The notes under the pieces were generated by a model. That model did no database searches. It was given only the letters and a program-made list of their open reading frames with translations, and was not told the origin of the DNA. This document shows positions 33,566-42,773 of a DNA stretch of 64,000 bases, piece by piece (position 1 is the first letter of the stretch; every line of letters starts with the position of its first letter). This DNA comes from Aequorivita viscosa (GTDB lineage: Bacteria > Bacteroidota > Bacteroidia > Flavobacteriales > Flavobacteriaceae): assembly GCF_900106795.1 (NCBI RefSeq), contig NZ_FNNS01000011.1, positions 47,620 to 111,619 of the forward strand, in the 5' to 3' direction. A program made the position numbers and the translations under genes.

Positions 33566-33590
33566 AATCCTTATTTTTGTATAAAAGTAC
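33563..33590. promoter_or_regulatory. Bidirectional promoter bcp|nth
   Basis: TATTTTTG (33572-33579) is the -7 for nth, 17 bases before its ATG. The complement of 33584-33591 (TACTTTTA) is a near -7 for bcp. The 28 bases align with the ung|mutS2 spacer at 24 positions with no gap. Confidence 0.65.
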
Positions 33591-33596
33591 TTCAAA

Positions 33597-34256
33597 ATGA
33601 CCAAACAAGAAAAAGTAAAATTTGTTATTGAAACATTGAACAAACTTTATCCTCAAGTACCGATTCCTTTAGACCACAAAGATCCTTACACACTGCTAAT
33701 TGCGGTTCTCCTCTCGGCTCAAAGTACAGATGTACGGGTAAACCAAATAACTCCGTTGCTTTTTGAAGTTGCTGACAACCCGTACGATATGGTAAAATTA
33801 TCTGTTGAAGAAATTCGTGACATTATTCGGCCAGTTGGATTGTCACCTATGAAATCAAAAGGTATTCATGGGCTCTCTCAAATATTGATTGATAAATACG
33901 ATGGAAAAGTGCCTGCCGATCTTGAAGCGTTAAAAACATTTCCAGCGGTTGGACATAAAACAGCGAGCGTAGTAATGAGTCAAGCTTTTAATATTCCCGC
34001 ATTTCCAGTAGACACCCATATCCACAGAATGATGTATCGTTGGGGACTCTCTAATGGTAAAAATGTAGTGCAAACCGAGAAGGACGCGAAACGTTTATTC
34101 CCCGAACATAGTTGGAATCTATTACACCTTCAAATGATATGGTATGCGCGCCAATACTCACCTGCTCGTGGCTGGGATTTAGATAAGGATATTATCACTA
34201 AAACTATTGGAAGAAAGAGTGTTATCGACGATTACCTAAAGAAGAAAAAGAAGTGA
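33597..34256 (+). CDS. nth: Endonuclease III-like DNA glycosylase lacking the 4Fe-4S cluster
   Basis: A 219-aa glycosylase/AP lyase that removes oxidised pyrimidines. The helix-hairpin-helix ends in PAVGHKTASVV with the catalytic Lys (about 122), and the catalytic Asp is in VDTHIHRMMYRW (about 140). In E. coli Nth four C-terminal cysteines hold an iron-sulphur cluster. This protein has no cysteine anywhere; the corresponding stretch reads WYARQYSPARGWDLDKDI and continues to a Lys-rich end. The cluster is therefore absent, while the catalytic residues remain, so activity is expected. Confidence 0.92.
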   Translation: MTKQEKVKFVIETLNKLYPQVPIPLDHKDPYTLLIAVLLSAQSTDVRVNQITPLLFEVADNPYDMVKLSVEEIRDIIRPVGLSPMKSKGIHGLSQILIDKYDGKVPADLEALKTFPAVGHKTASVVMSQAFNIPAFPVDTHIHRMMYRWGLSNGKNVVQTEKDAKRLFPEHSWNLLHLQMIWYARQYSPARGWDLDKDIITKTIGRKSVIDDYLKKKKK

Positions 34257-34292
34257 TGTATTGACTTTTAAAGGAGTTGAAACGACTTTGAT

Positions 34293-35684
34293 TTAGTTAG
34301 TGCCGTACCTATCAAAAAGATACAAGATACTCGCCATTGTTGCGGCGCCCAATTCCAATTCGCGTTTGTTTACAGCATCAAAAGTATCGGTGGCTGCGTG
34401 GTGGTGATTGAAATAACGTTGCCCATCGGGAACTAGGCCTGCAAGAACATCTATATTCCCTTTCATAGGATTAATATCCGCTCCAGCATAACCTTTTTCA
34501 AAAAGGTGAATTAGATATGGTTCAAAGAGCGATTTCCAGTTTTTGGCCTTTTCAAGATTGGCTGCATTGGTATCAAATGAAAACCCTCTTGGAGTAAAAC
34601 CACCAGCATCGCTTTCAATTGCAAACCTATGTTTTTCCCCTTTTCGTTTTATTTCTTCGGCATATTTTTTTCCACCGCGAAGGCCGTTTTCTTCATTCAT
34701 AAATAAAACAGCACGAATCGTATGTTTTGGCTTATAGCCTAATTTTTTAAATAGGTGAAGCACCTCCATACTCTGCACTACTCCTGCCCCATCATCTTGC
34801 GCACCATCTGCAAGGTCCCAACTGTCGAGGTGTGCGCCTACAACCATATATTCATCAGGATATGTGCTTCCGGTAATTTCGCCAATTACATTATAGCTTT
34901 GCACGTCATCCCAAGTTTTGCAGTTCATTTTATAATAAAACTTTAGATCGGGTTGCAATTTTAGCAGACTGCTTAAATATTCTGCCCCGTTTGTACTGAT
35001 GGCTGCCGCTGGAATATGCTTACTCGAGGGTAAATCGCCATAAGTCATTGATCCAGTATGTGGATAATCGTCTAAACTATGGGTTAATGAGCGTACTAAA
35101 ACGCCAACGGCACCATACTTCGCCGCTTCTTTTGCGCCTGCATATCGCTGATCTGCAGCTTCACCATACGCCTGATAAGTATGAATAAAACTGGGGTTCA
35201 TTGGTCTGTTAAAGAAAACAATTTTACCAGATAATTTTTCCTTTCCAAGCGAAGCAAGTTCTTCTATTCCTTGCACTTCTACTACTTCGGCTTTAATTCC
35301 TAAACTTGGAGTGGCTATAGAACCACCTAAGGCGCAAATATCCATTACTCTTTTTTGACCGCCTGCAGTTTCTAAATAAGCGTATTCCTTAAAGCCTCTT
35401 GTCCATTTTGGAACCATTACAGGTTGTAACCACACGTTGTCTAAACCTAATTCGTTAAGTATAGCTTCCGTATATTTAACTGCTCTTTCTGCTTCAATAG
35501 AACCTGAGAGCCTTCCTCCTATTTCATTGGCCAAATGATCCAGCCATTCATAACTTTTACCTTCTGTTAAAACAGTTGTAAATAGCTTGTTGATCATTAT
35601 TGAATCTTGGTCTTTATTCTGGGCAATTCCTGTGCAAGAAAAAATAAGCAGAATGATTAGTATGCGAAATGAGCAAGTTTTCAT
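34293..35684 (-). CDS. Secreted M28 family zinc peptidase
   Basis: A 463-aa aminopeptidase/carboxypeptidase-type enzyme with a signal peptide ending near GIAQNK. A PA-type insert (about 120-250) precedes the catalytic domain. Zinc ligands and catalytic residues are in VVGAHLDSWD (His, Asp), AQDDGAG (Asp), MNEENGLRGG (Glu-Glu), IESDAGG (Asp) and the late HHHAATDTFD (His). The full set indicates an active di-zinc peptidase in the periplasm or outside the cell. It stands alone, convergent with nth. Confidence 0.92.
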   Translation of the reverse strand: MKTCSFRILIILLIFSCTGIAQNKDQDSIMINKLFTTVLTEGKSYEWLDHLANEIGGRLSGSIEAERAVKYTEAILNELGLDNVWLQPVMVPKWTRGFKEYAYLETAGGQKRVMDICALGGSIATPSLGIKAEVVEVQGIEELASLGKEKLSGKIVFFNRPMNPSFIHTYQAYGEAADQRYAGAKEAAKYGAVGVLVRSLTHSLDDYPHTGSMTYGDLPSSKHIPAAAISTNGAEYLSSLLKLQPDLKFYYKMNCKTWDDVQSYNVIGEITGSTYPDEYMVVGAHLDSWDLADGAQDDGAGVVQSMEVLHLFKKLGYKPKHTIRAVLFMNEENGLRGGKKYAEEIKRKGEKHRFAIESDAGGFTPRGFSFDTNAANLEKAKNWKSLFEPYLIHLFEKGYAGADINPMKGNIDVLAGLVPDGQRYFNHHHAATDTFDAVNKRELELGAATMASILYLFDRYGTN

Positions 35685-35748
35685 TGTTTGTTTTTAAGTC
35701 TATTATAAGCTCCGGGCTATGGAGCCGAAATTTTGAGTTTTGATAACC

Positions 35749-36627
35749 TTAATCGTTCATAAGCCGTTCTCTATATTCGGAAATTTTAGCTTTGATATGG
35801 TCATCCAATTCGGGCTCTTTTATGCCTTTATACTTTTTGAGCTCTTGAAGCATTATTTCAGCCATAATAACACGGGCTGTTTCTTTGTTGTCTGACGGTA
35901 CAATAAACCACGGTGCGTTAGGCTTGGAAGTACGATTGATGGCTTCTTCATAGCATTTTTGATAATCGTCCCATAATTCACGTTCATCTAAATCGCCTGG
36001 AGAGAACTTCCAGTTTTTATTTGGCTTATCCAAGCGGCGCAGTTGTCTATGCTTTTGTTCTTCTTTTGAAAGGTTTAAAAAGAATTTGAAGATAATAGTC
36101 CCGTTTTCCTGAATGGTTTTTTCAAAATCATTTATTTGTTGAAAACGCTTATCCCAAAACGCTTCGTTTATATCGTCTAACGCGTTTACGTGCGGCAAGT
36201 TTTCACCGAGAATATACTCTGGATGCACTCGGGTAACCAATACATTTTCGTAATGAGTTCGGTTAAAAACACCAAATTTTCCACGTTCAGGAAGTGCGAT
36301 ATAGTGGCGCCATAAATAGTCGTGGCGTTTTTCGAGGGCGGTTGGCGTTTTAAAACTATGAACTACAACTCCGCGTGCGTTAAAATCTTTAAATACCTCA
36401 CGAATTAAACTGTCTTTTCCAGCGGTATCCATTCCTTGAATACAAACCAGAACAGCATACTTTCCGTGAGCATATAAGGTATCTTGAAGCTTACCTAACT
36501 CCTTTCGGGTGCTTTTTAATTGTTTTTTTAGCTCCTTCCTTGAAGCATTGAGGTCAAATTTAGTTTTTGTTTCGCCAATCCTGATTGTATCAGAAACCTT
36601 GAAATCTTCAACTTTAATTTCTTTCAT
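35749..36627 (-). CDS. ppk2: Polyphosphate kinase 2 family protein
   Basis: A 292-aa PPK2-family phosphotransferase that uses polyphosphate to phosphorylate nucleotides (AMP or ADP/GDP). The Walker A-like motif is QGMDTAGKDSLI (64-75), with the lid region RRLDKPNKNWKFSPGD and the conserved VFNRTHYENVLVTRVHPE. Single-domain length fits class I or III; the acceptor nucleotide cannot be decided here. The gene is monocistronic. Confidence 0.92.
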   Translation of the reverse strand: MKEIKVEDFKVSDTIRIGETKTKFDLNASRKELKKQLKSTRKELGKLQDTLYAHGKYAVLVCIQGMDTAGKDSLIREVFKDFNARGVVVHSFKTPTALEKRHDYLWRHYIALPERGKFGVFNRTHYENVLVTRVHPEYILGENLPHVNALDDINEAFWDKRFQQINDFEKTIQENGTIIFKFFLNLSKEEQKHRQLRRLDKPNKNWKFSPGDLDERELWDDYQKCYEEAINRTSKPNAPWFIVPSDNKETARVIMAEIMLQELKKYKGIKEPELDDHIKAKISEYRERLMND

Positions 36628-36747
36628 ATCGATGTTTTCTATGTGAAGGATTTTTTATTGATTCTGAATTTTTAATTGATCCTATTTATTCGTTCTAGCT
36701 AGTCACGATATTCTGCAATTTTCGATACATCGCAGTGCGTCGCTACC

Positions 36748-37911
36748 CTATTTGCTGGCAAACGATTTTACATCATCTTCGCTAATTTCTTGTCCGCCTA
36801 GAATGATTAGTCGTTCTACAACGTTGCGCAACTCTCTAATATTTCCAGTCCAATCGTATTCTTGTAACAACTTTACGGCTTTTGTGGAAAATTTCTTTTG
36901 TGTAGTGCCGTGTTCTTTTGAAATCTTTTCGGCGAAATATTCAACTAACAGTGGAATATCCCCTTGTCGGTCCTTTAGTGCAGGAACTTTTATTAGAATT
37001 ACCGCCAATCTGTGATAGAGGTCTTCACGAAAGCGACCTTCTTCAATTTCTTTTTTTAAATCTTTATTGGTGGCTGTAATTACTCTAACATCCACCTTAA
37101 TATCCTTATCGCTTCCAACGCGTTGCACTTTATTTTCTTGCAGTGCCCGCAATACTTTGGCCTGTGCCGAGAGGCTCATATCTCCTACTTCATCAAGAAA
37201 AATAGTTCCGCCATTGGCTGCTTCAAACTTTCCAGCCCTGTCTTTATTTGCAGAAGTAAAGGCTCCTTTTACATGACCAAAGAGTTCACTTTCGATCAAC
37301 TCACTCGGAATTGCAGCACAATTTACTTCTATCATTGGGCCACTACTCCTATCGCTTTTTTGATGTAACCAATGTGCCACCAACTCTTTTCCTGTGCCGT
37401 TAGGGCCCGTAATTAGCACGCGAGCTTCGGTTGGGGCAACTTTTTCAATCATTTCCTTGATTTTTTCAATGGCAGAAGATTCTCCGATCATTTCATAATT
37501 CTTAGAAACTTTTTTCTTAAGCCTAGCGTTTTCTACAACTAATTCTTGCGTATCCAAGGCAATTCGCACGGTATTGAGCAACCGATTTAAATCTGGTGGT
37601 TTCGAGATATAATCAAAAGCGCCCAAACGCATTGTGTTTACAGCGGTATCTAAATCGCCGTGACCTGAAATCATTACAATGGGAATTTCCGGTTTAATTT
37701 TTTTGATGGCTTCTAAAACTTCAACCCCGTCCATTTTTGGCATTTTGATATCACAAAGCACTAAATCGAAATCTTCATTTTTAATGATTTCCATTCCTGC
37801 TAAGCCATCTTCTGCTTCAAAAACCTCATAGCCTTTATTTTCTTCGGTCAAGATTTTATTTAATACGCGTCGGATAGCCGCTTCGTCTTCAATTATGAGT
37901 ATTCTAGCCAT
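36748..37911 (-). CDS. NtrC-type sigma-54 response regulator without a DNA-binding domain
   Basis: A 387-aa regulator. The receiver domain (1-120) has phosphoacceptor Asp54 in VLCDIKMPKMDG. The AAA+ domain (about 140-385) has Walker A GPNGTGKE (169-176), loop GAFTSA (216-221) in place of GAFTGA, and FLDEVGD. The protein ends at KSFASK just after the AAA+ lid, so the C-terminal Fis-type helix-turn-helix is missing. Such proteins activate sigma-54 from solution or bind DNA through partners. No adjacent kinase; the GAF kinase at 24.5 kb is a possible but unproven partner. Confidence 0.9.
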   Translation of the reverse strand: MARILIIEDEAAIRRVLNKILTEENKGYEVFEAEDGLAGMEIIKNEDFDLVLCDIKMPKMDGVEVLEAIKKIKPEIPIVMISGHGDLDTAVNTMRLGAFDYISKPPDLNRLLNTVRIALDTQELVVENARLKKKVSKNYEMIGESSAIEKIKEMIEKVAPTEARVLITGPNGTGKELVAHWLHQKSDRSSGPMIEVNCAAIPSELIESELFGHVKGAFTSANKDRAGKFEAANGGTIFLDEVGDMSLSAQAKVLRALQENKVQRVGSDKDIKVDVRVITATNKDLKKEIEEGRFREDLYHRLAVILIKVPALKDRQGDIPLLVEYFAEKISKEHGTTQKKFSTKAVKLLQEYDWTGNIRELRNVVERLIILGGQEISEDDVKSFASK

Positions 37912-37915
37912 TTTG

Positions 37916-38836
37916 TTAGTATTTAAATTTTAACCCTGTTCTAAAATAGGGTGAATTTTCATTGTTAATTTGATATACCTTATTCCCATCATTATCTTCA
38001 AACCTGAAGTTGCTGTAGACCGAATGTGCTGCATAGGCATAAAATAGTAAATTTTCTGTAAAAAAATGTTCGTATCCCACACCTGCTATTCCCATTGTAA
38101 CCTGAATATTTTCGGCGATTCTTCTATCGGGGTTTTGATCTTGCGAATTAGGGGCAAAATCCTGGTGAATATTAGCGTAATCGTTGTCTAAAGTAACAAA
38201 AGCTTGAATAGCATCTTTGCGTTTTCTATTAAGGTAATGCCGTATGTTGGTTTTTGGCAATCCCAAGGTGTACGTCCAGTTTGGATGAAACTCTTTATAA
38301 TAGTTTAAAATTGGCAACGGAAACCACCGTCCTGGTGTGTTAGAATACGTAAGGCCAAAAATAAATCTACTGGGTTTCTCACCTTCAGCTACGTTTTTTC
38401 GTTTGTCTTTGATTGCGTATACACCAACTTCAAAAAGAATATCATCTTTTTGTAATTTCCCTTCAAAATCGCTTTGCAGCTTTGGGCCTATTTTGGCGCC
38501 AAAACGCCATACCTTATTGTGTTCCCAAGTATAGGCTATGTAAGCATCTATTTCTTGAAATGAATTTATCTGATTTTTTATGCTGGAAAACCTGTCTTCT
38601 GCATCTGAAATTTTAATATCTAAATAACGATATTCCGCTCCAACAACTATAAAGTTCTTTTTTTCCTTGTGCACTCGAATCGGGAATTGAGCTAACGCCC
38701 TATATCTAGTCAACGAATTGTCCGAATTTGAAAAAGGAAGGTGTAAGAATTCCAATCGAGCCAAGTCTGTTGTTTGGGCCGATAACACCATTGCAAAAAG
38801 TAAAAGAACGATAGTCAATGGCTTTCTTCTGCTCAT
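37916..38836 (-). CDS. DUF6268-like outer-membrane beta-barrel protein
   Basis: A 306-aa secreted protein. A signal peptide ends near VLSAQTTD; the rest alternates polar and hydrophobic residues in beta-strand fashion and ends with an aromatic-terminated strand (YFRTGLKFKY), as in outer-membrane barrels. The GRWFPLPILNYYKEFHPNWTY region resembles DUF6268 proteins. It begins 4 bases upstream of the response regulator gene's end region in the same direction: its stop lies 4 bases before the regulator start, so the two are probably cotranscribed. Confidence 0.75.
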   Translation of the reverse strand: MSRRKPLTIVLLLFAMVLSAQTTDLARLEFLHLPFSNSDNSLTRYRALAQFPIRVHKEKKNFIVVGAEYRYLDIKISDAEDRFSSIKNQINSFQEIDAYIAYTWEHNKVWRFGAKIGPKLQSDFEGKLQKDDILFEVGVYAIKDKRKNVAEGEKPSRFIFGLTYSNTPGRWFPLPILNYYKEFHPNWTYTLGLPKTNIRHYLNRKRKDAIQAFVTLDNDYANIHQDFAPNSQDQNPDRRIAENIQVTMGIAGVGYEHFFTENLLFYAYAAHSVYSNFRFEDNDGNKVYQINNENSPYFRTGLKFKY

Positions 38837-38897
38837 AAACACAAAAATTATAATTTATAAATCAATCTCCACAACATCCAACGCTAAAATGAAATTA

Positions 38898-40205
38898 TTA
38901 ATATCGAAGCCATTTTAGCAGCTCTTTATATGTAGGTTTTTTCCCGTACATTAAAATTCCTACACGATAAATCTTTGCAGCAAACCAAACAGTTCCGAAG
39001 AAAGTAAGAAAAAGTATGGCAACCGAAATTAGTTGTTGCCACAGCGGCACACCAAATGGAATTCGCATTAACATAACCACAGGAGATGTAAATGGAATAT
39101 ACGAAAACACCTGAGATACAGTGCCATGAGGATTGTCAATTACAGTAAAAAATCCAACATATACAGCAAGCATTAACGGCATTAAAATAGGCATCATAAA
39201 CTGCTGAGTATCTGTTTCGCTATCTACTGCGGCACCAACCGCGGCATATAACGATGCGTAGAGAAGGTATCCACCAACAAAAAACAGCACAAACATAATA
39301 ACTAGGTTCGCTATTGGTAAATTGTTTATCTCTCGAATAACGTCTTGAACTATTTGTTCTGCTCCGCCATCTACACCTTGTTGTATAACTTGTTGCGAAG
39401 GAGCTCCCCCAGCAACGTCAACACCGAATATAGCGCTAATAGCCGTCAACAACGCAAAACTAAGAATAACCCAAATTAGAAACTGAGTAATACCAGCCAA
39501 GGTGGTTCCAATTATTTTTCCGAGGAGTAAAACGCGAGGTTTTACCGATGAAATAATTACCTCAATCACTCTACTTGTTTTTTCTTCAATTACGCTTCGC
39601 ATAATCATATTTCCGTAGATAATGATGAACATAAACAGTAAATATCCTGCAGCACCACCGAAAACGAGTTTAAGTCCAGACCCCATTTTTGAGGTTTCTT
39701 CGCCTTTAAATGTTACTTGATTTGCCGCAACTTTAATACGAAGGTCATTAATTAACTGCGAGTCTATACCCGCATCTTTTAGCTTAAGAATATTGACTTT
39801 AGACTCTAACATATTGTTTATGTCTTTCATCATAGATAATGATGGCGAATCTTGAGAATAAAATGTAATTCCTTCTGAAAGTGATTCTAAATTTTCGCTT
39901 TTCGGAATATATAAAAGGCCATAGATTTCGTTTTTTTCGGCTTCAGCTTTTGCATCTTCTAACGGAACGTTAAACAGCAATTTGTACTTGGTGTGCGATG
40001 TGCTTTCAAAATCTTCGGCAAATAGCCCGCTTTCATCTAAAACAGAGATGTTTCGAACTGTATCGTTATTCAGGTTTGAGAGATAAGCAACAAGTCCAAA
40101 GATTCCGACGATAAGAAGCGGACTCAAAAAGGTCATTATAATGAATGATTTGTTACGGACTTTGGTAAGGTATTCCCTTGTAATAATCAGAGATAGATGA
40201 TTCAT
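38898..40205 (-). CDS. ABC-2 type transporter permease (NatB-like)
   Basis: A 435-aa permease. An N-terminal helix (FIIMTFLSPLLIVGIFGLVAYL) is followed by a large extracytoplasmic domain (about 45-175) and five or six membrane helices in the C-terminal half, with the conserved EEKTSRVIEVIISSVKP segment. This is the NatB/ABC-2 architecture for export of ions or small molecules. It starts 5 bases after the ATPase gene, forming a two-gene exporter. The substrate is unknown; Na+ export by analogy with NatAB is only one option. Confidence 0.9.
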   Translation of the reverse strand: MNHLSLIITREYLTKVRNKSFIIMTFLSPLLIVGIFGLVAYLSNLNNDTVRNISVLDESGLFAEDFESTSHTKYKLLFNVPLEDAKAEAEKNEIYGLLYIPKSENLESLSEGITFYSQDSPSLSMMKDINNMLESKVNILKLKDAGIDSQLINDLRIKVAANQVTFKGEETSKMGSGLKLVFGGAAGYLLFMFIIIYGNMIMRSVIEEKTSRVIEVIISSVKPRVLLLGKIIGTTLAGITQFLIWVILSFALLTAISAIFGVDVAGGAPSQQVIQQGVDGGAEQIVQDVIREINNLPIANLVIMFVLFFVGGYLLYASLYAAVGAAVDSETDTQQFMMPILMPLMLAVYVGFFTVIDNPHGTVSQVFSYIPFTSPVVMLMRIPFGVPLWQQLISVAILFLTFFGTVWFAAKIYRVGILMYGKKPTYKELLKWLRY

Positions 40206-40210
40206 CGCTC

Positions 40211-41137
40211 TTAGTTTTTTTGGATGGTTTCAATAAAAATATCACTTGCAGATGGTACTACTTCTACAAAATGGGTTAATTGTCCTTGGGCTGTAAGAAA
40301 GCTTACAAAATCGTTACTTGAGCTAGAATCAGGTAATTTAACTTTGTATTGAAGTTCGTTATTTATGCTTTTAAATGAAGCCGGAAATATTTCAAACTTT
40401 TCTTTTAATGCAGCCGTTGTGGCGACGTGATCGGGAGTTACCAATCCAATTTCGAAGGTATTGCTTCTGTACTCTCGCTTAATATCAATTAAACTTCCAT
40501 CCAATATTTTGTTAGATTTATGAATTAACGCAATATGGTCACACATTTCTTCGACTGATTCCATTCGGTGCGTTGAAAAAATAACAGTCGCTCCATCATC
40601 GCGTAATTTTAAAATTTCATCTTTAATGAGGTTTGCGTTAATCGGATCAAAACCGCTAAATGGTTCATCAAAAATCAATAGTTTTGGAGTGTGGAGAACG
40701 GTAACCACAAATTGTATTTTTTGAGCCATACCCTTAGATAGCTCCTGAATTTTCTTATCCCACCAATCACCAATTTCCAAGCGATCGAACCAATATTTCA
40801 ATCGTGCTTTCGCTTCTTGTTTAGAAAGTCCTTTAAGCTGTGCGAGATATAATGCCTGTTCCCCTACTTTCATTGTTTTGTAAAGGCCGCGTTCCTCTGG
40901 TAAATATCCAATTTGTTGAATATGATGAGGCTGAAGTGGCTCGCCATCTAAAATTACCTTGCCTGAATCGGGCATAGTAATTTGGTTAATAATTCTTATT
41001 AAAGTGGTTTTTCCGGCGCCATTTGGCCCCAACAAACCAAAGATGCTACCTTTTTCTACAGTTATAGAAACGTCGTTAAGCGCTTTATAATCTCCGTAGT
41101 GTTTGGAAACATTATTGACCTCTAAGAGTTTTTCCAT
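40211..41137 (-). CDS. ABC transporter ATPase (NatA-like)
   Basis: A 308-aa ATPase. Walker A GPNGAGKTT (about 35-43), signature variant LSKGMAQKIQFV, Walker B LLIFDEPFSGFDP and H-loop STHRMES are present. The C-terminal 80 residues form the DUF4162-like regulatory extension usual for exporters of this class. It is the ATP-hydrolysing partner of the downstream ABC-2 permease. Confidence 0.93.
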   Translation of the reverse strand: MEKLLEVNNVSKHYGDYKALNDVSITVEKGSIFGLLGPNGAGKTTLIRIINQITMPDSGKVILDGEPLQPHHIQQIGYLPEERGLYKTMKVGEQALYLAQLKGLSKQEAKARLKYWFDRLEIGDWWDKKIQELSKGMAQKIQFVVTVLHTPKLLIFDEPFSGFDPINANLIKDEILKLRDDGATVIFSTHRMESVEEMCDHIALIHKSNKILDGSLIDIKREYRSNTFEIGLVTPDHVATTAALKEKFEIFPASFKSINNELQYKVKLPDSSSSNDFVSFLTAQGQLTHFVEVVPSASDIFIETIQKN

Positions 41138-41525
41138 AAAATTTATTTGAAGTTTGTAAATATATTGATTTGAATGTGCGCTATCCTATTAGTGAGTAAG
41201 ATTTATGATTTCTTTTGCAAATATAGGATTGAAGCGTAACTGCCAACATTTTTATTTAAAATTTCACTACTTTTTAAATTAATTTTTAGGCTGGTATTTC
41301 CCTGTGTTTGGAGTAAACCAAGGAGGTAACAGCAAAATTATAACGATTTAGTTGTGGGAAAGACTAGAATTTTCTCCTGCGTTCATTTTGACAGTGGATT
41401 ATTAATTGAATTTAGGAGGAAATGCTAGTTACAAATTTTGTAAAAAAAAGCGTCTATTGAACTCTATCTTAAAATGGTTGTTTGTTAAAATAATGAAAGG
41501 CCGAATAGTGTAAACTAGGTGGCTT
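41138..41525. other. Gene-free spacer upstream of the ABC exporter
   Basis: About 390 bases with no credible open frame and no recognised RNA. The region must hold the promoter of the ABC ATPase gene (reading to lower coordinates), but no clear -33/-7 pair was found. The dnaJ terminator lies at its far end. Confidence 0.5.
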
Positions 41526-41564
41526 AAAAACAAAACCCACCCAAAAAATTAATCTTTGGGTGGG
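41526..41564 (-). terminator. Terminator of the grpE-dnaJ operon
   Basis: A perfect 10-bp stem, CCCACCCAAA (41536-41545) with TTTGGGTGGG (41555-41564), is followed on the minus strand by TTTTGTTTTT. It lies 89 bases beyond the dnaJ stop. Confidence 0.9.
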
Positions 41565-41652
41565 AAAAAAAATTGCTATGAAAAAGAAAAATGTCTCTTC
41601 GTATTCTAAAGGGATTGTTCAAATATAAAGAAAAAATGTTATTTACAATTAT

Positions 41653-42771
41653 TTAAGAGAACATATCCTTCACTTTTTCAAAAAATGATTTGTCTTCTTT
41701 TTCTGGTAACGGTTGAAAATGATCATCATTACTCATTTTTTCAAAGAAATCCCTTTGTTCTTTTGAAAGCGATTTTGGCGTCCATACGTTAATATGAACA
41801 AGTAAGTCACCAGTGCCATATCCGTTAATACTTGGAATTCCTTTATTTCGTAATCGTAGTATTTTACCGCTTTGCACACCAGAATCAATTTTTATGCGAA
41901 CTTTTCCTGAAACGGTTTCAATCTCTTTAGATGTTCCTAAAACAGCTTCTGAAATACTTATATATAGGTCATAATGCAGGTTGTCACCCTCGCGCTGTAA
42001 AGTTTCGTGCGGTTTTTCTTCAATGGCAACTAATAAATCGCCCGAAATTCCATTTGCTGGTGCATCGTTACCCTTTCCAGACACTTTTAATTGCATCCCG
42101 TCTACTACTCCCGCTGGAATTTTGATTGAAACCGTTTCTTCGGTAGCCAACATTCCATCGGCATCGGCATTTGCAGGTTTCGAGTCGACCATTTGCCCCA
42201 AACCACCACAGGTAGTACACGGCGCAGAAGTTTGCATTCTACCTAAAATAGTATTCTGAATTCTAGTAATTTGGCCTTGCCCATTACACGTAGTACAGGT
42301 TTTATAAGTTGTTCCCTTTGCCAGTTTTTTACGCTTTACCTTAATTTTCTTTTCAACGCCATTGGCTATTTCTTCCAAAGTAAGCTGAACACGTATTCTC
42401 AGGTTGCTGCCTTTTACTGTTTTACGACCGCCGCCAAAGCCTCCTCCGAAGCCACCGCCAAAACCGCCGCCAAATTGACTACCGAAAATATCCCCAAACT
42501 GGCTGAAGATGTCGTCCATATTCATTCCGCCGCCGCCAAAACCACCGCCTTCGAAAGCTTGGTGACCATATTGATCGTAGCGTGAACGTTTATTTGGATC
42601 GCTTAGAACTTCGTATGCTTCGGCCGACTTTTTAAACATCGCCTCCGCTTCACTATCTCCTGGGTTTTTGTCAGGATGGTATTGAAGTGCTTTTTTTCGA
42701 TATGCTTTTTTTATTTCTGCCGCTGTGGCACTTTTTGAAATGCCAAGAATTTCATAATAATCTTCCTTCAT
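41653..42771 (-). CDS. dnaJ: Chaperone DnaJ with reduced zinc domain
   Basis: A 372-aa Hsp40 co-chaperone that stimulates DnaK. The J-domain HPD is at 32-34, a Gly/Phe-rich linker spans about 74-117 and the C-terminal substrate-binding domains are complete. The cysteine-rich region has only two CxxCxGxG-type motifs (Cys159/162 and Cys185/188) instead of four, enough for one zinc ion. I recall the same reduction in other flavobacterial DnaJ proteins, so it is a lineage trait. It starts 2 bases after grpE. Confidence 0.96.
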   Translation of the reverse strand: MKEDYYEILGISKSATAAEIKKAYRKKALQYHPDKNPGDSEAEAMFKKSAEAYEVLSDPNKRSRYDQYGHQAFEGGGFGGGGMNMDDIFSQFGDIFGSQFGGGFGGGFGGGFGGGRKTVKGSNLRIRVQLTLEEIANGVEKKIKVKRKKLAKGTTYKTCTTCNGQGQITRIQNTILGRMQTSAPCTTCGGLGQMVDSKPANADADGMLATEETVSIKIPAGVVDGMQLKVSGKGNDAPANGISGDLLVAIEEKPHETLQREGDNLHYDLYISISEAVLGTSKEIETVSGKVRIKIDSGVQSGKILRLRNKGIPSINGYGTGDLLVHINVWTPKSLSKEQRDFFEKMSNDDHFQPLPEKEDKSFFEKVKDMFS

Positions 42772-42773
42772 AT

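Noticed and set aside
42271-42585. Open frame of about 100 codons antisense to the Gly/Phe region of dnaJ
   Set aside because: It follows from the GC-rich glycine codons on the other strand, has no -7 element and gives an unlikely protein.
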